A stretch of 64,000 nt of DNA from JAGVIE01 sp964520905 (GTDB lineage Bacteria; Bacteroidota; Ignavibacteria; UBA10030; SZUA-254), in the NCBI GenBank assembly GCA_964520905.1, contig CAZFQL010000015.1, positions 37,864 through 101,863 on the forward strand, written 5' to 3'. The translations under genes and the position numbers were made by a program. Shown here in pieces: positions 36,064 to 44,526 of the stretch (the first letter of the stretch is position 1; each line of letters begins with the position of its first letter). The notes under the pieces were generated by a model. That model ran no database searches and had not been told where the DNA came from. It worked only from the letters and a program-made list of their open reading frames with translations.

Positions 36064-38133
36064 TTATTTCCAAAAACTTAACTTTGTTTTTTTCGCCCAG
36101 CCAATAAACGCCTCAGCAATACCGTCGGGCAATTCACCGCCGTGATTGTGAAGATCGTGATCAACAATGAAGTGACCATACTTATCTAACTTTGTTTTAC
36201 CATCACCGTTTTTGAGGTAAATATACTCACCGGAATTATCCTTGCCTGACTTCTCCGACACACCAAAGAAAATAGGATAGTCGTCCTTTTTCGGGCAGAG
36301 CTTACCGTCCCATTTTTGCAAGAATAAAACGCTTGTCTTTGTGCCTGTATGCGGCTTGAACGTATTCACTTGTAATCCAACAACTGCAAGTATGCGAGCT
36401 TTATCAGCTATAAATTCCCTGATGTCTTTATCAGATGTATTATTGAACCTTCCTTGTGGCAGCACGATTGCCAATCGTCCGCCCGGTTTTATAAAATCAA
36501 GATTGCGTTCAATGAAAAGAATATCTCTCCCGACTTTTGATTTGGGCTTGTTCTTTTCATTATACCCAAGCTCATATTTATGTATGATGCGAGATTCTTT
36601 GATGTCACCAGCGAACGGTGGATTTGCCATTAGGATATCGAAATGAAATTCCTTATAAGCGCCGGTTTCCTTTTTTAGCGCTTCAAGACGTTTAAAGCCG
36701 CTGCCGTAGGTCATTAGCCAGTCGGGATTCTTTGTTGTCTCATGCCATCGGTCATAATCAAGCGTGTTGAGATGCAGAACGTTTGTCTCGCCGTCGCCCG
36801 CAATAAGATTTAGTGTGCGAGCCACGCGTACTACCTTTTCATCGAAGTCAATTCCAAACACCCTTAGTACATCGTCTTTTTCTTCTTGTGAAATCTCTGT
36901 ATTCTCAAACAAATGTCCGGTGAGATGAAAAATTGTATGCACGGTAAATCCGCAAGAACCCGAAGCAGTGTCAATCATATATTCGCCCTGTTTGGGATTG
37001 AGCATCTTCACGCACATATCAATTACATGACGGGGTGTAAAATACTGTCCTTTTTCTCCTTTAGATGATTTGCTGACTAAATATTCAAATGCTTCGTCGA
37101 TAACCTGCAGGTTGGAATTGAAAAGCTTAACATCCTGAAGACTTGAAATGCAGACAGAAAGATGAGAAGGGGATAGATCGATCTTGCTTTCATCGGGAAA
37201 AACGCCGGGCCATTTTTTCTTTGCTTCATCAAATAGTTTCTGAATTTTTTTCTTAAGATCACCTTCTGACTGGCCTGTGTTTCGAAATTCCAAAATCCGG
37301 AACGACGTATCATCAATGTCTTTTACAACTTTTCTAACTTCATCGAAAGTTGAACCTTCATCTTTTTTACCATAGGTCGCTTTTCGTTCTGCTACCATTG
37401 GAAGATTTTTCTTCTTTAAGAAATAATTGACAACGTCTCTATCTTTTTGACTTTTCTGTTCATCGTAGAGCTTCGTGAATATTAGCTTAAACACTTCTTC
37501 AAAAACATCAACGCCTGCATTAGCAAGTACTTCATCTTCCATTTCTGTAATGATCGTTTTTAAAGATTTCCCCTCATTTGGAATTTTATCTTTAATGATA
37601 AGATCACGCCAAGTGAATCGTTCTTTTAGAATATCTTCGAGTGTCTGGTCTTCTTTCGGTATATCAGTGATATCCTCAAAGAAATTCGGATCTTTGCGGT
37701 TGTAATGTGAAATCTGCCCGCCGTTTGTCCACACACCTATCGGTGCACCGGTAGCATTGCAGTAAGAGCGGAGTTGTTCCTTGCCATCCTTAAGCTTCGG
37801 CTTTTTAACCTCTATGATTATATATTCAACAGTAGGCCTGTCTTTATCAAAGACTACAATGTCTGCGGATTTTGTTTCTCTCCCGAATTGCACAGGATGC
37901 TCGAAGCGTATTCGTTTTTTGGGATAACCGTATTCATTGATAAGTTTCTCCGCATAAAGTTGCCTGACTACTTCCTCCGGTTTTAATTGAATCTCTTTGT
38001 CACGGATTAAGCACTGGATAAAATTCTTTTTCTGTTTAGTTACAATTTTCTTTTCGAGATTCGCAATATAGTTCTTCGAAAAGATCGATAAATTATATTG
38101 TGTGTCTTTGAGAATAGTATCAAGTATGTTCAT
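36064..38133 (-). CDS. Fused nuclease-methyltransferase R-M subunit (BcgI-A-like)
   Basis: 689 residues. The N-terminal HsdR_N-type PD-(D/E)xK nuclease has Asp91 (SADIVVF) and Glu108-x-Lys110 (IIIEVKKP). A helical linker leads to an N6-adenine methylase with motif I DTASGSCGF (about 387) and motif IV ANPPFAG (about 501). No helicase motifs and no separate HsdR gene. With the separate S subunit downstream this is the architecture of type IIB BcgI-like enzymes, which methylate and cut as an RM-S complex. Confidence 0.85.
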   Translation of the reverse strand: MNILDTILKDTQYNLSIFSKNYIANLEKKIVTKQKKNFIQCLIRDKEIQLKPEEVVRQLYAEKLINEYGYPKKRIRFEHPVQFGRETKSADIVVFDKDRPTVEYIIIEVKKPKLKDGKEQLRSYCNATGAPIGVWTNGGQISHYNRKDPNFFEDITDIPKEDQTLEDILKERFTWRDLIIKDKIPNEGKSLKTIITEMEDEVLANAGVDVFEEVFKLIFTKLYDEQKSQKDRDVVNYFLKKKNLPMVAERKATYGKKDEGSTFDEVRKVVKDIDDTSFRILEFRNTGQSEGDLKKKIQKLFDEAKKKWPGVFPDESKIDLSPSHLSVCISSLQDVKLFNSNLQVIDEAFEYLVSKSSKGEKGQYFTPRHVIDMCVKMLNPKQGEYMIDTASGSCGFTVHTIFHLTGHLFENTEISQEEKDDVLRVFGIDFDEKVVRVARTLNLIAGDGETNVLHLNTLDYDRWHETTKNPDWLMTYGSGFKRLEALKKETGAYKEFHFDILMANPPFAGDIKESRIIHKYELGYNEKNKPKSKVGRDILFIERNLDFIKPGGRLAIVLPQGRFNNTSDKDIREFIADKARILAVVGLQVNTFKPHTGTKTSVLFLQKWDGKLCPKKDDYPIFFGVSEKSGKDNSGEYIYLKNGDGKTKLDKYGHFIVDHDLHNHGGELPDGIAEAFIGWAKKTKLSFWK

Positions 38134-38218
38134 ATTTTTTCAACCTACCAACATTTAAGTCGTAATGAAGAATTTTACACTTATTTTGACCCTGAGGGTG
38201 TAATCAAATTTGCCCAAT

Positions 38219-38246
38219 AATATAGCAAATTCTTTTTAAGTTTCAA
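38219..38246 (-). promoter_or_regulatory. Promoter of the RM-S operon
   Basis: Minus strand: TTGAAA, 16 bp, TATATT with extended TG. 28 of 32 bases (TTGA to TTATTG) match the promoter of the R-M gene at 2334. It starts about 86 bp upstream of the ATG. Confidence 0.6.
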
Positions 38247-38328
38247 CAAAAACAATTCCACATCCGTGATAGGTATACTGTAAAGCACCTCAAGTTATTA
38301 CAGGTGGCTCGGTTATTTATTTTTTTCC

Positions 38329-40422
38329 TCACTTTATCTCCACAACTAAATCTTCATCCTTCACATCCCATGTGCCGGAAGAAATCTCTTCTTTTCCTTT
38401 CAACAATATCCACGATGCATCGTACGGCAGTAACTCCGGTGCAGATTTCTCGCTGAAGGGTGCAATCCATGTCATGGTTCCGTTGGCATAAAAAGGATTA
38501 TCTATTACCTGTATCAGTGTCAGCGTGCTGTCAGAGATAATTTCTCTGTTTATCTCGACAGAATCTCCACGGAAATTGTAGGGAAATTTCTTTTCTAAAT
38601 CAGCAGCAACGCGGTTTTCTTCCGGCTTGCCGTAAATGAAAACCCGCTCTTGCTGAAGATCGGCAAGCGTAACGCTTGTATCGAATTTCATATTTATCGA
38701 CCAGCCGCCGTTGTCCATCTGAACCGAATCGCTCTTCGCAAGCTCGAGCAGATGTTCACGGTTCTTGACCGTGCCTATAATCATCAAACCAACCGAAGGA
38801 TCACGAAGATCGCTCATCTTCGGAGGAATCTTTTGGATTTTTAGAATATCACCATCAGGATCGAGCATAACTCTCAGCGGCTTTTCTTTAGTTGCAATTT
38901 CAAACGGGACGTCATTACGATAAATGCCGGCGCTGTCAGCGCCAAGATGGAAATATTTTCTCTCAAGTCCGCCTGGCGTTTTCACTCCGACAAAACCTGC
39001 AATCGTAAACTTATCATAACCCACAATTCTTACTCTCCCCCGCGTTATCCACTCGTGCTCTCGCTCAGATGATTTCACATTATAAATTTTCAACCGGGGA
39101 ACACCGGGGTTTATCACCCACTCATCAAAAAACCAATCAAGCTTTTTATGAGACAGCTCTTCGGTAAGTTCTTGGAAGTCGTTCATATCAACATACTTCA
39201 AAGAGAATCTGCGGGCATACTCACGGTATAGCTCCAGAAAAACAGTGTCACCGATAGTATTTCTAAGCATGTGATGAACATAAGCCGCCTTTAGGCAATG
39301 CGTGAGAAGCGAGCGCAAGTCTGTTTTCTGTCTGAGGGGAACATCCTTCCCCTGCTGGATTCGCATGAGCAAAGGTCGCAACAAAGGATGACGGTTAAGC
39401 GAATCGCGCATGGTCATAGTGCCGTGCGATTCATTGTAAAGGTGCGCGGAATATTCGCACATCCCTTCGGAAAGAAATGCCGCATCCGAATCATTCACAA
39501 AAACCGTGTGCGACCACCACTGGTGTGCGATCTCGTGCGCAAGAATAGACTGCACCTGATTGAATTTATCGTCCGTGGTGAACGCCTGCTTTTTCACCAT
39601 GATAAACGAAGGCGCCGCAATTGCAAGAACATTTCTTCCGGCAACCCAATCTTCCACCTCAACGATATCTAATTTTGGAAACCGGTAAGGCGAAAACTTT
39701 TCGCTGTAAAATTTTAAGACATCGGCGGTGTATAGAATTACATCCGGCGCCGAGCTTGAATCCTCCTCGAACAGATGAACCGAAATGTTCCCATTTTCAC
39801 TCTTGATGCCGTTGCTCTTAAACTTTCCGGCACAAATCCAGCCCATGGTTGCAACCGGTGCATCGAACCTCCAAACAAACACAGAAGAATCTTGAGTCGT
39901 ATTTCTTAGAAGAAGTTCGCCCAACGCGATAGTCTCCCAATCGCCCGGAACGATGAGTGTCAGTTGAACAGATTGCAGAGCGCTCTTTGCGTATGGAAAA
40001 ATTTCTTCAGCACGGAGAACTGCACGTTCGGGTGTGATTTTACTGAATTCCGACTGATAGCGTAACGATCCCGAATAAGACATTACAACCGAAGCGAGCG
40101 AATCGCCGTCTATATCTTTTATTTTAAGAATCTCTTTATCCCTTGAGTAATCTGCCTGCCGCCCATCAACAGAAATATTATCAATTGAATACCATGGAAA
40201 TAATCTAACGTTGATTTCCTGCGGGCGAGGTTCGCTCAACTTCAGCACAAGTGTATCGATACATGAGATCGAGTTTGAAGACGGATAGATACGCAGTGAT
40301 GCGTTGTGCGATACGATTTCATATCCAGTTTTCTCTTCTGCGAATCCGCAGGTGAGTAAGCAGAAAGAGGCAGTCCACAAAATGAACCACCTCTTCAAGA
40401 TTTTAGATTGCAGAAAATTCAT
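38329..40422 (-). CDS. M1-type metallopeptidase lacking the GxMEN motif
   Basis: 697 residues, signal peptide about 1-28. An N-terminal beta domain precedes a gluzincin domain with HEIAHQWW near residue 296 and the second zinc Glu in FLSEGMCEYSA. The exopeptidase substrate loop, GxMEN in M1 aminopeptidases, is replaced by VEDWVAGRNVLAIAAPSF. A C-terminal beta region follows the helical segment ending DEWVINPGVP. It is probably an envelope metallopeptidase with altered N-terminal recognition, or a non-classical M1. Monocistronic or first of a new transcript. Confidence 0.82.
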   Translation of the reverse strand: MNFLQSKILKRWFILWTASFCLLTCGFAEEKTGYEIVSHNASLRIYPSSNSISCIDTLVLKLSEPRPQEINVRLFPWYSIDNISVDGRQADYSRDKEILKIKDIDGDSLASVVMSYSGSLRYQSEFSKITPERAVLRAEEIFPYAKSALQSVQLTLIVPGDWETIALGELLLRNTTQDSSVFVWRFDAPVATMGWICAGKFKSNGIKSENGNISVHLFEEDSSSAPDVILYTADVLKFYSEKFSPYRFPKLDIVEVEDWVAGRNVLAIAAPSFIMVKKQAFTTDDKFNQVQSILAHEIAHQWWSHTVFVNDSDAAFLSEGMCEYSAHLYNESHGTMTMRDSLNRHPLLRPLLMRIQQGKDVPLRQKTDLRSLLTHCLKAAYVHHMLRNTIGDTVFLELYREYARRFSLKYVDMNDFQELTEELSHKKLDWFFDEWVINPGVPRLKIYNVKSSEREHEWITRGRVRIVGYDKFTIAGFVGVKTPGGLERKYFHLGADSAGIYRNDVPFEIATKEKPLRVMLDPDGDILKIQKIPPKMSDLRDPSVGLMIIGTVKNREHLLELAKSDSVQMDNGGWSINMKFDTSVTLADLQQERVFIYGKPEENRVAADLEKKFPYNFRGDSVEINREIISDSTLTLIQVIDNPFYANGTMTWIAPFSEKSAPELLPYDASWILLKGKEEISSGTWDVKDEDLVVEIK

Positions 40423-40434
40423 CCAGCGATCCCG

Positions 40435-40956
40435 TTACGCAGACGGCGGCATAGGCATCGGCGGCATAACCTGATGTTTCGGTTTATAGACACTGTATGC
40501 TATTAATCCTCCTAACAGACCGAAGAGAGTATCTATTGCAAGACTTGCAAAGAGTTGTATGAACATTGTCAAGAATGTCAATGGTGAATTCAGCGATTCC
40601 TGCATTGCATCCCATGCTTCGGTTGGGAGGTCGATATTCATATTGCGCATCATATTGAAAATCATCTCTCCCATAACATTTCCAAAGAGCGACAAAAATA
40701 CTAACGATAGTAATGTACCTATGATAGCGCCGAATACTCCGGAGAGTGCGCCCACAGCGATACAATCACCGGAAGTGAACGGCGGGGTATCGGGTGTAAA
40801 ATTGTTTTTATAAAAGAATACTCCGAGAAATCCGCCAAGCATAACCCCGGCACAGCAGAGACAATTGAGCATACCGAGAAAAGGGATCGATGAAATAAGC
40901 GCCATGATAACACCGCCGTAGAGCGCCGGAATAAGTTTGTCAGGTTTTGAGTTCAT
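40435..40956 (-). CDS. Integral membrane protein, function unknown
   Basis: 173 residues with about four transmembrane helices (16-50, 65-95, 125-155 among them), Gly-rich helix packing and a Met/Pro-rich tail (VMPPMPMPPSA). No family recognised. It overlaps the DUF2085 gene by 17 bp and is probably co-translated with it. Confidence 0.7.
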   Translation of the reverse strand: MNSKPDKLIPALYGGVIMALISSIPFLGMLNCLCCAGVMLGGFLGVFFYKNNFTPDTPPFTSGDCIAVGALSGVFGAIIGTLLSLVFLSLFGNVMGEMIFNMMRNMNIDLPTEAWDAMQESLNSPLTFLTMFIQLFASLAIDTLFGLLGGLIAYSVYKPKHQVMPPMPMPPSA

Positions 40957-41443
40957 TTGTTACTCCTTTAAGAATATTTTTTTTGGATATGATTTCTAAT
41001 AATCCTGAGATAATAAATGGCATGAGAATCGCTGCCGCACCGTAACCGAAGAATAATCCCGTAGCCAGCCGGGTCGCGATCGTACTCGCATGAATGCCGG
41101 TAATATCGAAAAAAACATCCACAGCCATCGGCAGAGCGATAAGACACCAACCGAATAGCCCATGGAACTTCTCTCTTTTGAATATAAGCGGATACAATAA
41201 ACATCCGACGAAAAATCCGGTATAGATGCCGAAACACCGGGCACATACCGCGATCTTGAATCCGAAAATGTGCAGCGATCTTGTTTCATACTGATGACAA
41301 ATAGTTGTATAAAAGCTATACATGGGTTTCGATATCGAGCTTGATGGAGCTTCGATAGCGGCGGTTAGCGGCGGGAGAAACAGCATCAGACACCAAAGGG
41401 CGGCGGCGGCGAGTATGATATAATAAGGAAGCGATTTCTTCAT
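40940..41443 (-). CDS. DUF2085 membrane protein
   Basis: 167 residues. Four transmembrane helices; the family signature FYTTICHQYETRSL followed by VCARCFGIYTG is clear. Cys and His residues suggest metal or redox chemistry, but the role of DUF2085 is unknown. Confidence 0.85.
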   Translation of the reverse strand: MKKSLPYYIILAAAALWCLMLFLPPLTAAIEAPSSSISKPMYSFYTTICHQYETRSLHIFGFKIAVCARCFGIYTGFFVGCLLYPLIFKREKFHGLFGWCLIALPMAVDVFFDITGIHASTIATRLATGLFFGYGAAAILMPFIISGLLEIISKKNILKGVTNELKT

Positions 41444-41497
41444 ATCGTATATTAAAGTTGAGGAAAGTTATGAGAAAAATAAATGAGAAGCAAGAAA

Positions 41498-41526
41498 TTG
41501 ATTTTCATTTCGCATTGGATTATATT
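41498..41526 (+). promoter_or_regulatory. Promoter of speB
   Basis: TTGATT, 17 bp, TATATT, about 35 bp upstream of the agmatinase ATG. Confidence 0.55.
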
Positions 41527-41561
41527 CGAATGGTCAAAGAATAAAATCAGGAACCGTTATT

Positions 41562-42461
41562 ATGTTCAAAACACTTAGCATTGAAGATAATTTTCTCGGG
41601 ATAGAAGACGAGTTTTCAACTTTCGAAAATTCTAAAGCCGTTATACTTCCCGTTCCCTACGAGCGTACGGTAAGCTATGGCGGAGGCACCAAGGATGGTC
41701 CTGATGCGATCCTTAATGCATCTCATTATGTGGAGTTCTATGACGAAGAAACCCGCAGGGAGATTCACAGGGAGTTAGGCGTTGCAACTCTCCAGCCGTT
41801 ATCGTTCACCGACCGGACGGATGAAGAATCGCTCGAACAAATTTATACAACGGTCACGGCATTGCTCAATGAAAAAAAATTCATGGTCATGCTCGGAGGC
41901 GAGCACACCATTTCGCAGGCATCTATTGCCGCCTACGCGGAAAAGTACCGCAATCTTTCGGTGCTTCATTTCGACGCCCACTCAGACTTGCGTTCAGATT
42001 ATCTTGGATCGAAGTACAGCCACGCTTCTGTTATGGCAAGGGTTTGCGAGTTTGTCGATCCGCGCCGTATTGTACAAATCGGCATCCGCGCGCAGTGCAT
42101 TGAAGAAGCTGAGTTCATTCAGGAGAACGGAATCACCACGCTTTATGCTCATGAAATCCAGTCAGGTAAGTACACGAAACTTCTAAAAAACTGGAATGAC
42201 TTTGCTATTGACCGGTTGACGGATACAGTGTATGTTACATTTGATGTGGATGGATTCGATCCTTCAATAATGCCCGCGACCGGTACTCCGGAGCCAAACG
42301 GACTTCTTTGGCACGAGACAACGAAGTTATTATATCAACTCGGTCAGCGAAAACATGTAGTGGGATGTGATGTTGTTGAACTCGCTCCGCTTCAAGGTTT
42401 GCATCACCCTAATCTTACAGCGGCGAAATTAGTTTCCAAGATGATTAATTATTTTCTCTGA
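41562..42461 (+). CDS. speB: Agmatinase (ureohydrolase family)
   Basis: 299 residues. Binuclear manganese ligands are visible: LGGEHT (His), FDAHSD (Asp, His, Asp) and FDVDGFDP (two Asp). PATGTPEPNGL is the family substrate loop. Length and motifs fit SpeB, which releases urea from agmatine to give putrescine; guanidinobutyrase or other ureohydrolase activity is possible. Own promoter, single gene. Confidence 0.88.
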   Translation: MFKTLSIEDNFLGIEDEFSTFENSKAVILPVPYERTVSYGGGTKDGPDAILNASHYVEFYDEETRREIHRELGVATLQPLSFTDRTDEESLEQIYTTVTALLNEKKFMVMLGGEHTISQASIAAYAEKYRNLSVLHFDAHSDLRSDYLGSKYSHASVMARVCEFVDPRRIVQIGIRAQCIEEAEFIQENGITTLYAHEIQSGKYTKLLKNWNDFAIDRLTDTVYVTFDVDGFDPSIMPATGTPEPNGLLWHETTKLLYQLGQRKHVVGCDVVELAPLQGLHHPNLTAAKLVSKMINYFL

Positions 42462-42495
42462 TGAATGAGTGGTCCGGCTGATTTTCCTTTGAGAC

Positions 42496-42524
42496 TTGAC
42501 ATTCTCCTTCCAAACTATTACTTT
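42496..42524 (+). promoter_or_regulatory. Promoter of the 86-residue membrane protein
   Basis: TTGACA, 17 bp, TACTTT, about 53 bp before the ATG. Confidence 0.45.
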
Positions 42525-42576
42525 GTTCCCGACAATAGCATAATTCACTAATTTCCTAACAAATTGAGGTGGAATC

Positions 42577-42837
42577 ATGGAACAACACAAAGGTTTACGA
42601 AACGCAGCTTATGTTTGCCAGAAGCTCGCGCTTTTTGGAGGTGTTCTGTGGGTCATTAACGTAGTATTATTTTTCGTTCAATATTTTTCTGCGGGAATGC
42701 AGTGGCCCAATTTCAGGATGTTCGTTGAAGGGTACGGCGGTGGTATCATCGCAGCCATAATACCGATTCTTCTGCTCTATGCGTCTGGCGGAGTGATTAA
42801 TTTATTGCTGAAGATTGAGGAAAATACCCGCAAGTAA
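42577..42837 (+). CDS. Small two-helix membrane protein
   Basis: 86 residues; GAGGTGG ribosome site before the ATG. Two transmembrane helices (about 17-37 and 53-77) flank a short Trp/Phe-rich loop. No family recognised. Terminator downstream. Confidence 0.7.
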   Translation: MEQHKGLRNAAYVCQKLALFGGVLWVINVVLFFVQYFSAGMQWPNFRMFVEGYGGGIIAAIIPILLLYASGGVINLLLKIEENTRK

Positions 42838-42868
42838 AACACAACGTAATTTATTTTTGATTAATGGA

Positions 42869-42899
42869 AGAGGTGACAGTGATCGGTTACCTCTTTTTG
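42869..42899. terminator. Terminator between convergent genes
   Basis: GAGGTGAC / GTTACCTC stem with a G-T pair, 8-nt loop and TTTTT on the plus side; it may serve the small membrane gene and, less well, the anti-sigma gene. Confidence 0.75.
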
Positions 42900-42900
42900 T

Positions 42901-43767
42901 TTAATGCGATTTAACTTTTTTGTAGAATAGATATCTTTGCTCCGATGGATAGCTTACTCCACCATTAGACTCCTGAGTTGCAAATATTTCTTCGAAATCA
43001 TTCTTATCGATATTCTCCGCGAACTTTATCTTAAAATATTTCTGCGTCCCCCATTCAGTAATCAGTGAACATTGCTGAGCGAAAAGATATTGACGATTGA
43101 CCGACACCCAGAGTATGTACACCTTATCGTCTGCCGCCTGTGGCAAATTATCGGCATGTAGCACTGCTGTCTGAGCGGCTGGATCCCAAATAAGTTGTCC
43201 ATAACCGTCGGGATTGATTTCTGTTCCATGTAATTGAATTAATTTAAGATCACGCGAATTGAAAACATCCAAAAATATATTTTTCCTCTCAAGCTCTTCG
43301 ACTGCTTTTACCAACAAGGATTGTTTTCCAACACCTGCATTTTTCTGATCCTCCAGCGTTCGGAACAAAGAGTAAATATAAACACTAAAGCCGATGAGCA
43401 TAACAATCATCGCGATTAGCATCCCCATTACTATCGCGCTATGTTTCGCTTTCACAGCAGGTTTGATATCTGGATGCTCGTCCGGTTGTTCAACCTGCTC
43501 TTCTTCAGTTTTGTCAATATCCTTTCTCACGATCTGTGAGAGCCGCGCAGAAAATTCAATGCGCTCTTTTAATTCAGGCGAAGGGTTAAGTTGAGGTATA
43601 GTAACCGGCAATAATGCAGAGGCTTCTTTAAGGATCGATAATTCCGAACCGCAGGATGCGCAACCTTCCTTCAGATGAGATTCGAACTCCTGTAAATCCT
43701 TCCCATCCAGTGTGCCGATTGCATACCCGGCGCAAGACCCTGAATATTTTTCATCGTGACTGCTCAT
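42901..43767 (-). CDS. Membrane anti-sigma factor (RskA-like)
   Basis: 288 residues. The N-terminal zinc-finger-like anti-sigma domain has His31, Cys36 and Cys39 (HLKEGCASC). One transmembrane helix at about 112-135. The C-terminal RskA-type domain contains YGQLIWDPAAQTAVLHADNL. It should bind and silence the adjacent ECF sigma factor. Start is 3 bp after the sigma stop. Confidence 0.88.
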   Translation of the reverse strand: MSSHDEKYSGSCAGYAIGTLDGKDLQEFESHLKEGCASCGSELSILKEASALLPVTIPQLNPSPELKERIEFSARLSQIVRKDIDKTEEEQVEQPDEHPDIKPAVKAKHSAIVMGMLIAMIVMLIGFSVYIYSLFRTLEDQKNAGVGKQSLLVKAVEELERKNIFLDVFNSRDLKLIQLHGTEINPDGYGQLIWDPAAQTAVLHADNLPQAADDKVYILWVSVNRQYLFAQQCSLITEWGTQKYFKIKFAENIDKNDFEEIFATQESNGGVSYPSEQRYLFYKKVKSH

Positions 43768-43770
43768 CGT

Positions 43771-44373
43771 TCACGACCTCCTCTGCAATTGCGAACTAAT
43801 TGTTCTCAGCGCATCATCTATTCGAAATTTTATAACATCGACAGTCAGATTTACAATTCTCCCAATTTCCGATTGGCTGTATCCTTCGTAATAAGCTAAT
43901 ATCAAAACTTGCTGTTCTTCTCCATTCAATTTGTTGATTGCGCCAAGAACAGTATCCCGGTACTCATCGATAAGAGGACTTGAAGAAGCTCCCGCGTGAT
44001 GTGTTTCGGTATGAAGCGAAAATGAATTCAGTTCAACCGTATGAGATTGCTTATGTATACTTCTTGAACGCTTCCTCGTAAGCGCACGGTTACGTGTCAA
44101 GTTCATCAGCCACGAAAAAAAACTGCCTTTGTTAGATTGATAATCATTGGGTTTGTTCCATACTTCCAGAAATATATCATGTATAATACCTTCGGCATCA
44201 TCGACCGATTTAAGTATCCGCATCGTCAGGCTGTAGAGTATTTGTGAATACTTATCATAAAGAGATGTTAAGGCAAGCTCGTCTCTATCACCGATACGTT
44301 TTAATAAGACGATATCTTCTTCGTTACGACCGGATGATTCAGCCGGGGGTGCTAACTCATTATTTAGATTCAT
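43771..44373 (-). CDS. ECF-family RNA polymerase sigma factor
   Basis: 200 residues. Region 2 (LYDKYSQILYSLTMRIL, DDAEGIIHDIFLEVW) and region 4 (LNGEEQQVLILAYYEGYSQSEIGRI) are both present, typical of group 4 sigma factors. It is co-transcribed with the anti-sigma factor, so probably released by an envelope signal. Confidence 0.92.
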   Translation of the reverse strand: MNLNNELAPPAESSGRNEEDIVLLKRIGDRDELALTSLYDKYSQILYSLTMRILKSVDDAEGIIHDIFLEVWNKPNDYQSNKGSFFSWLMNLTRNRALTRKRSRSIHKQSHTVELNSFSLHTETHHAGASSSPLIDEYRDTVLGAINKLNGEEQQVLILAYYEGYSQSEIGRIVNLTVDVIKFRIDDALRTISSQLQRRS

Positions 44374-44451
44374 TACCTATGATCCTGATTTATAAATCAA
44401 TTATGACTGTGGAAAATTACAGAGACTTTCCGCAAAATGCAAGCCACGCAA

Positions 44452-44480
44452 TTGATTTAGGTTCAGATTTTCAGTAAATT
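44452..44480 (+). promoter_or_regulatory. Promoter of pfkA
   Basis: TTGATT, 17 bp, TAAATT, about 46 bp before the start at 44527. Confidence 0.45.
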
Positions 44481-44526
44481 AACATTGTTCGTTAGTATTT
44501 CATCTAAATATTTTGAAAGTACATAT

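Noticed and set aside
42496..42524. Bacteroidetes-type TAnnTTTG -7 promoter
   Set aside because: Spacing does not fit (only one base between TA and TTTG) and other genes here use TATATT-type boxes.
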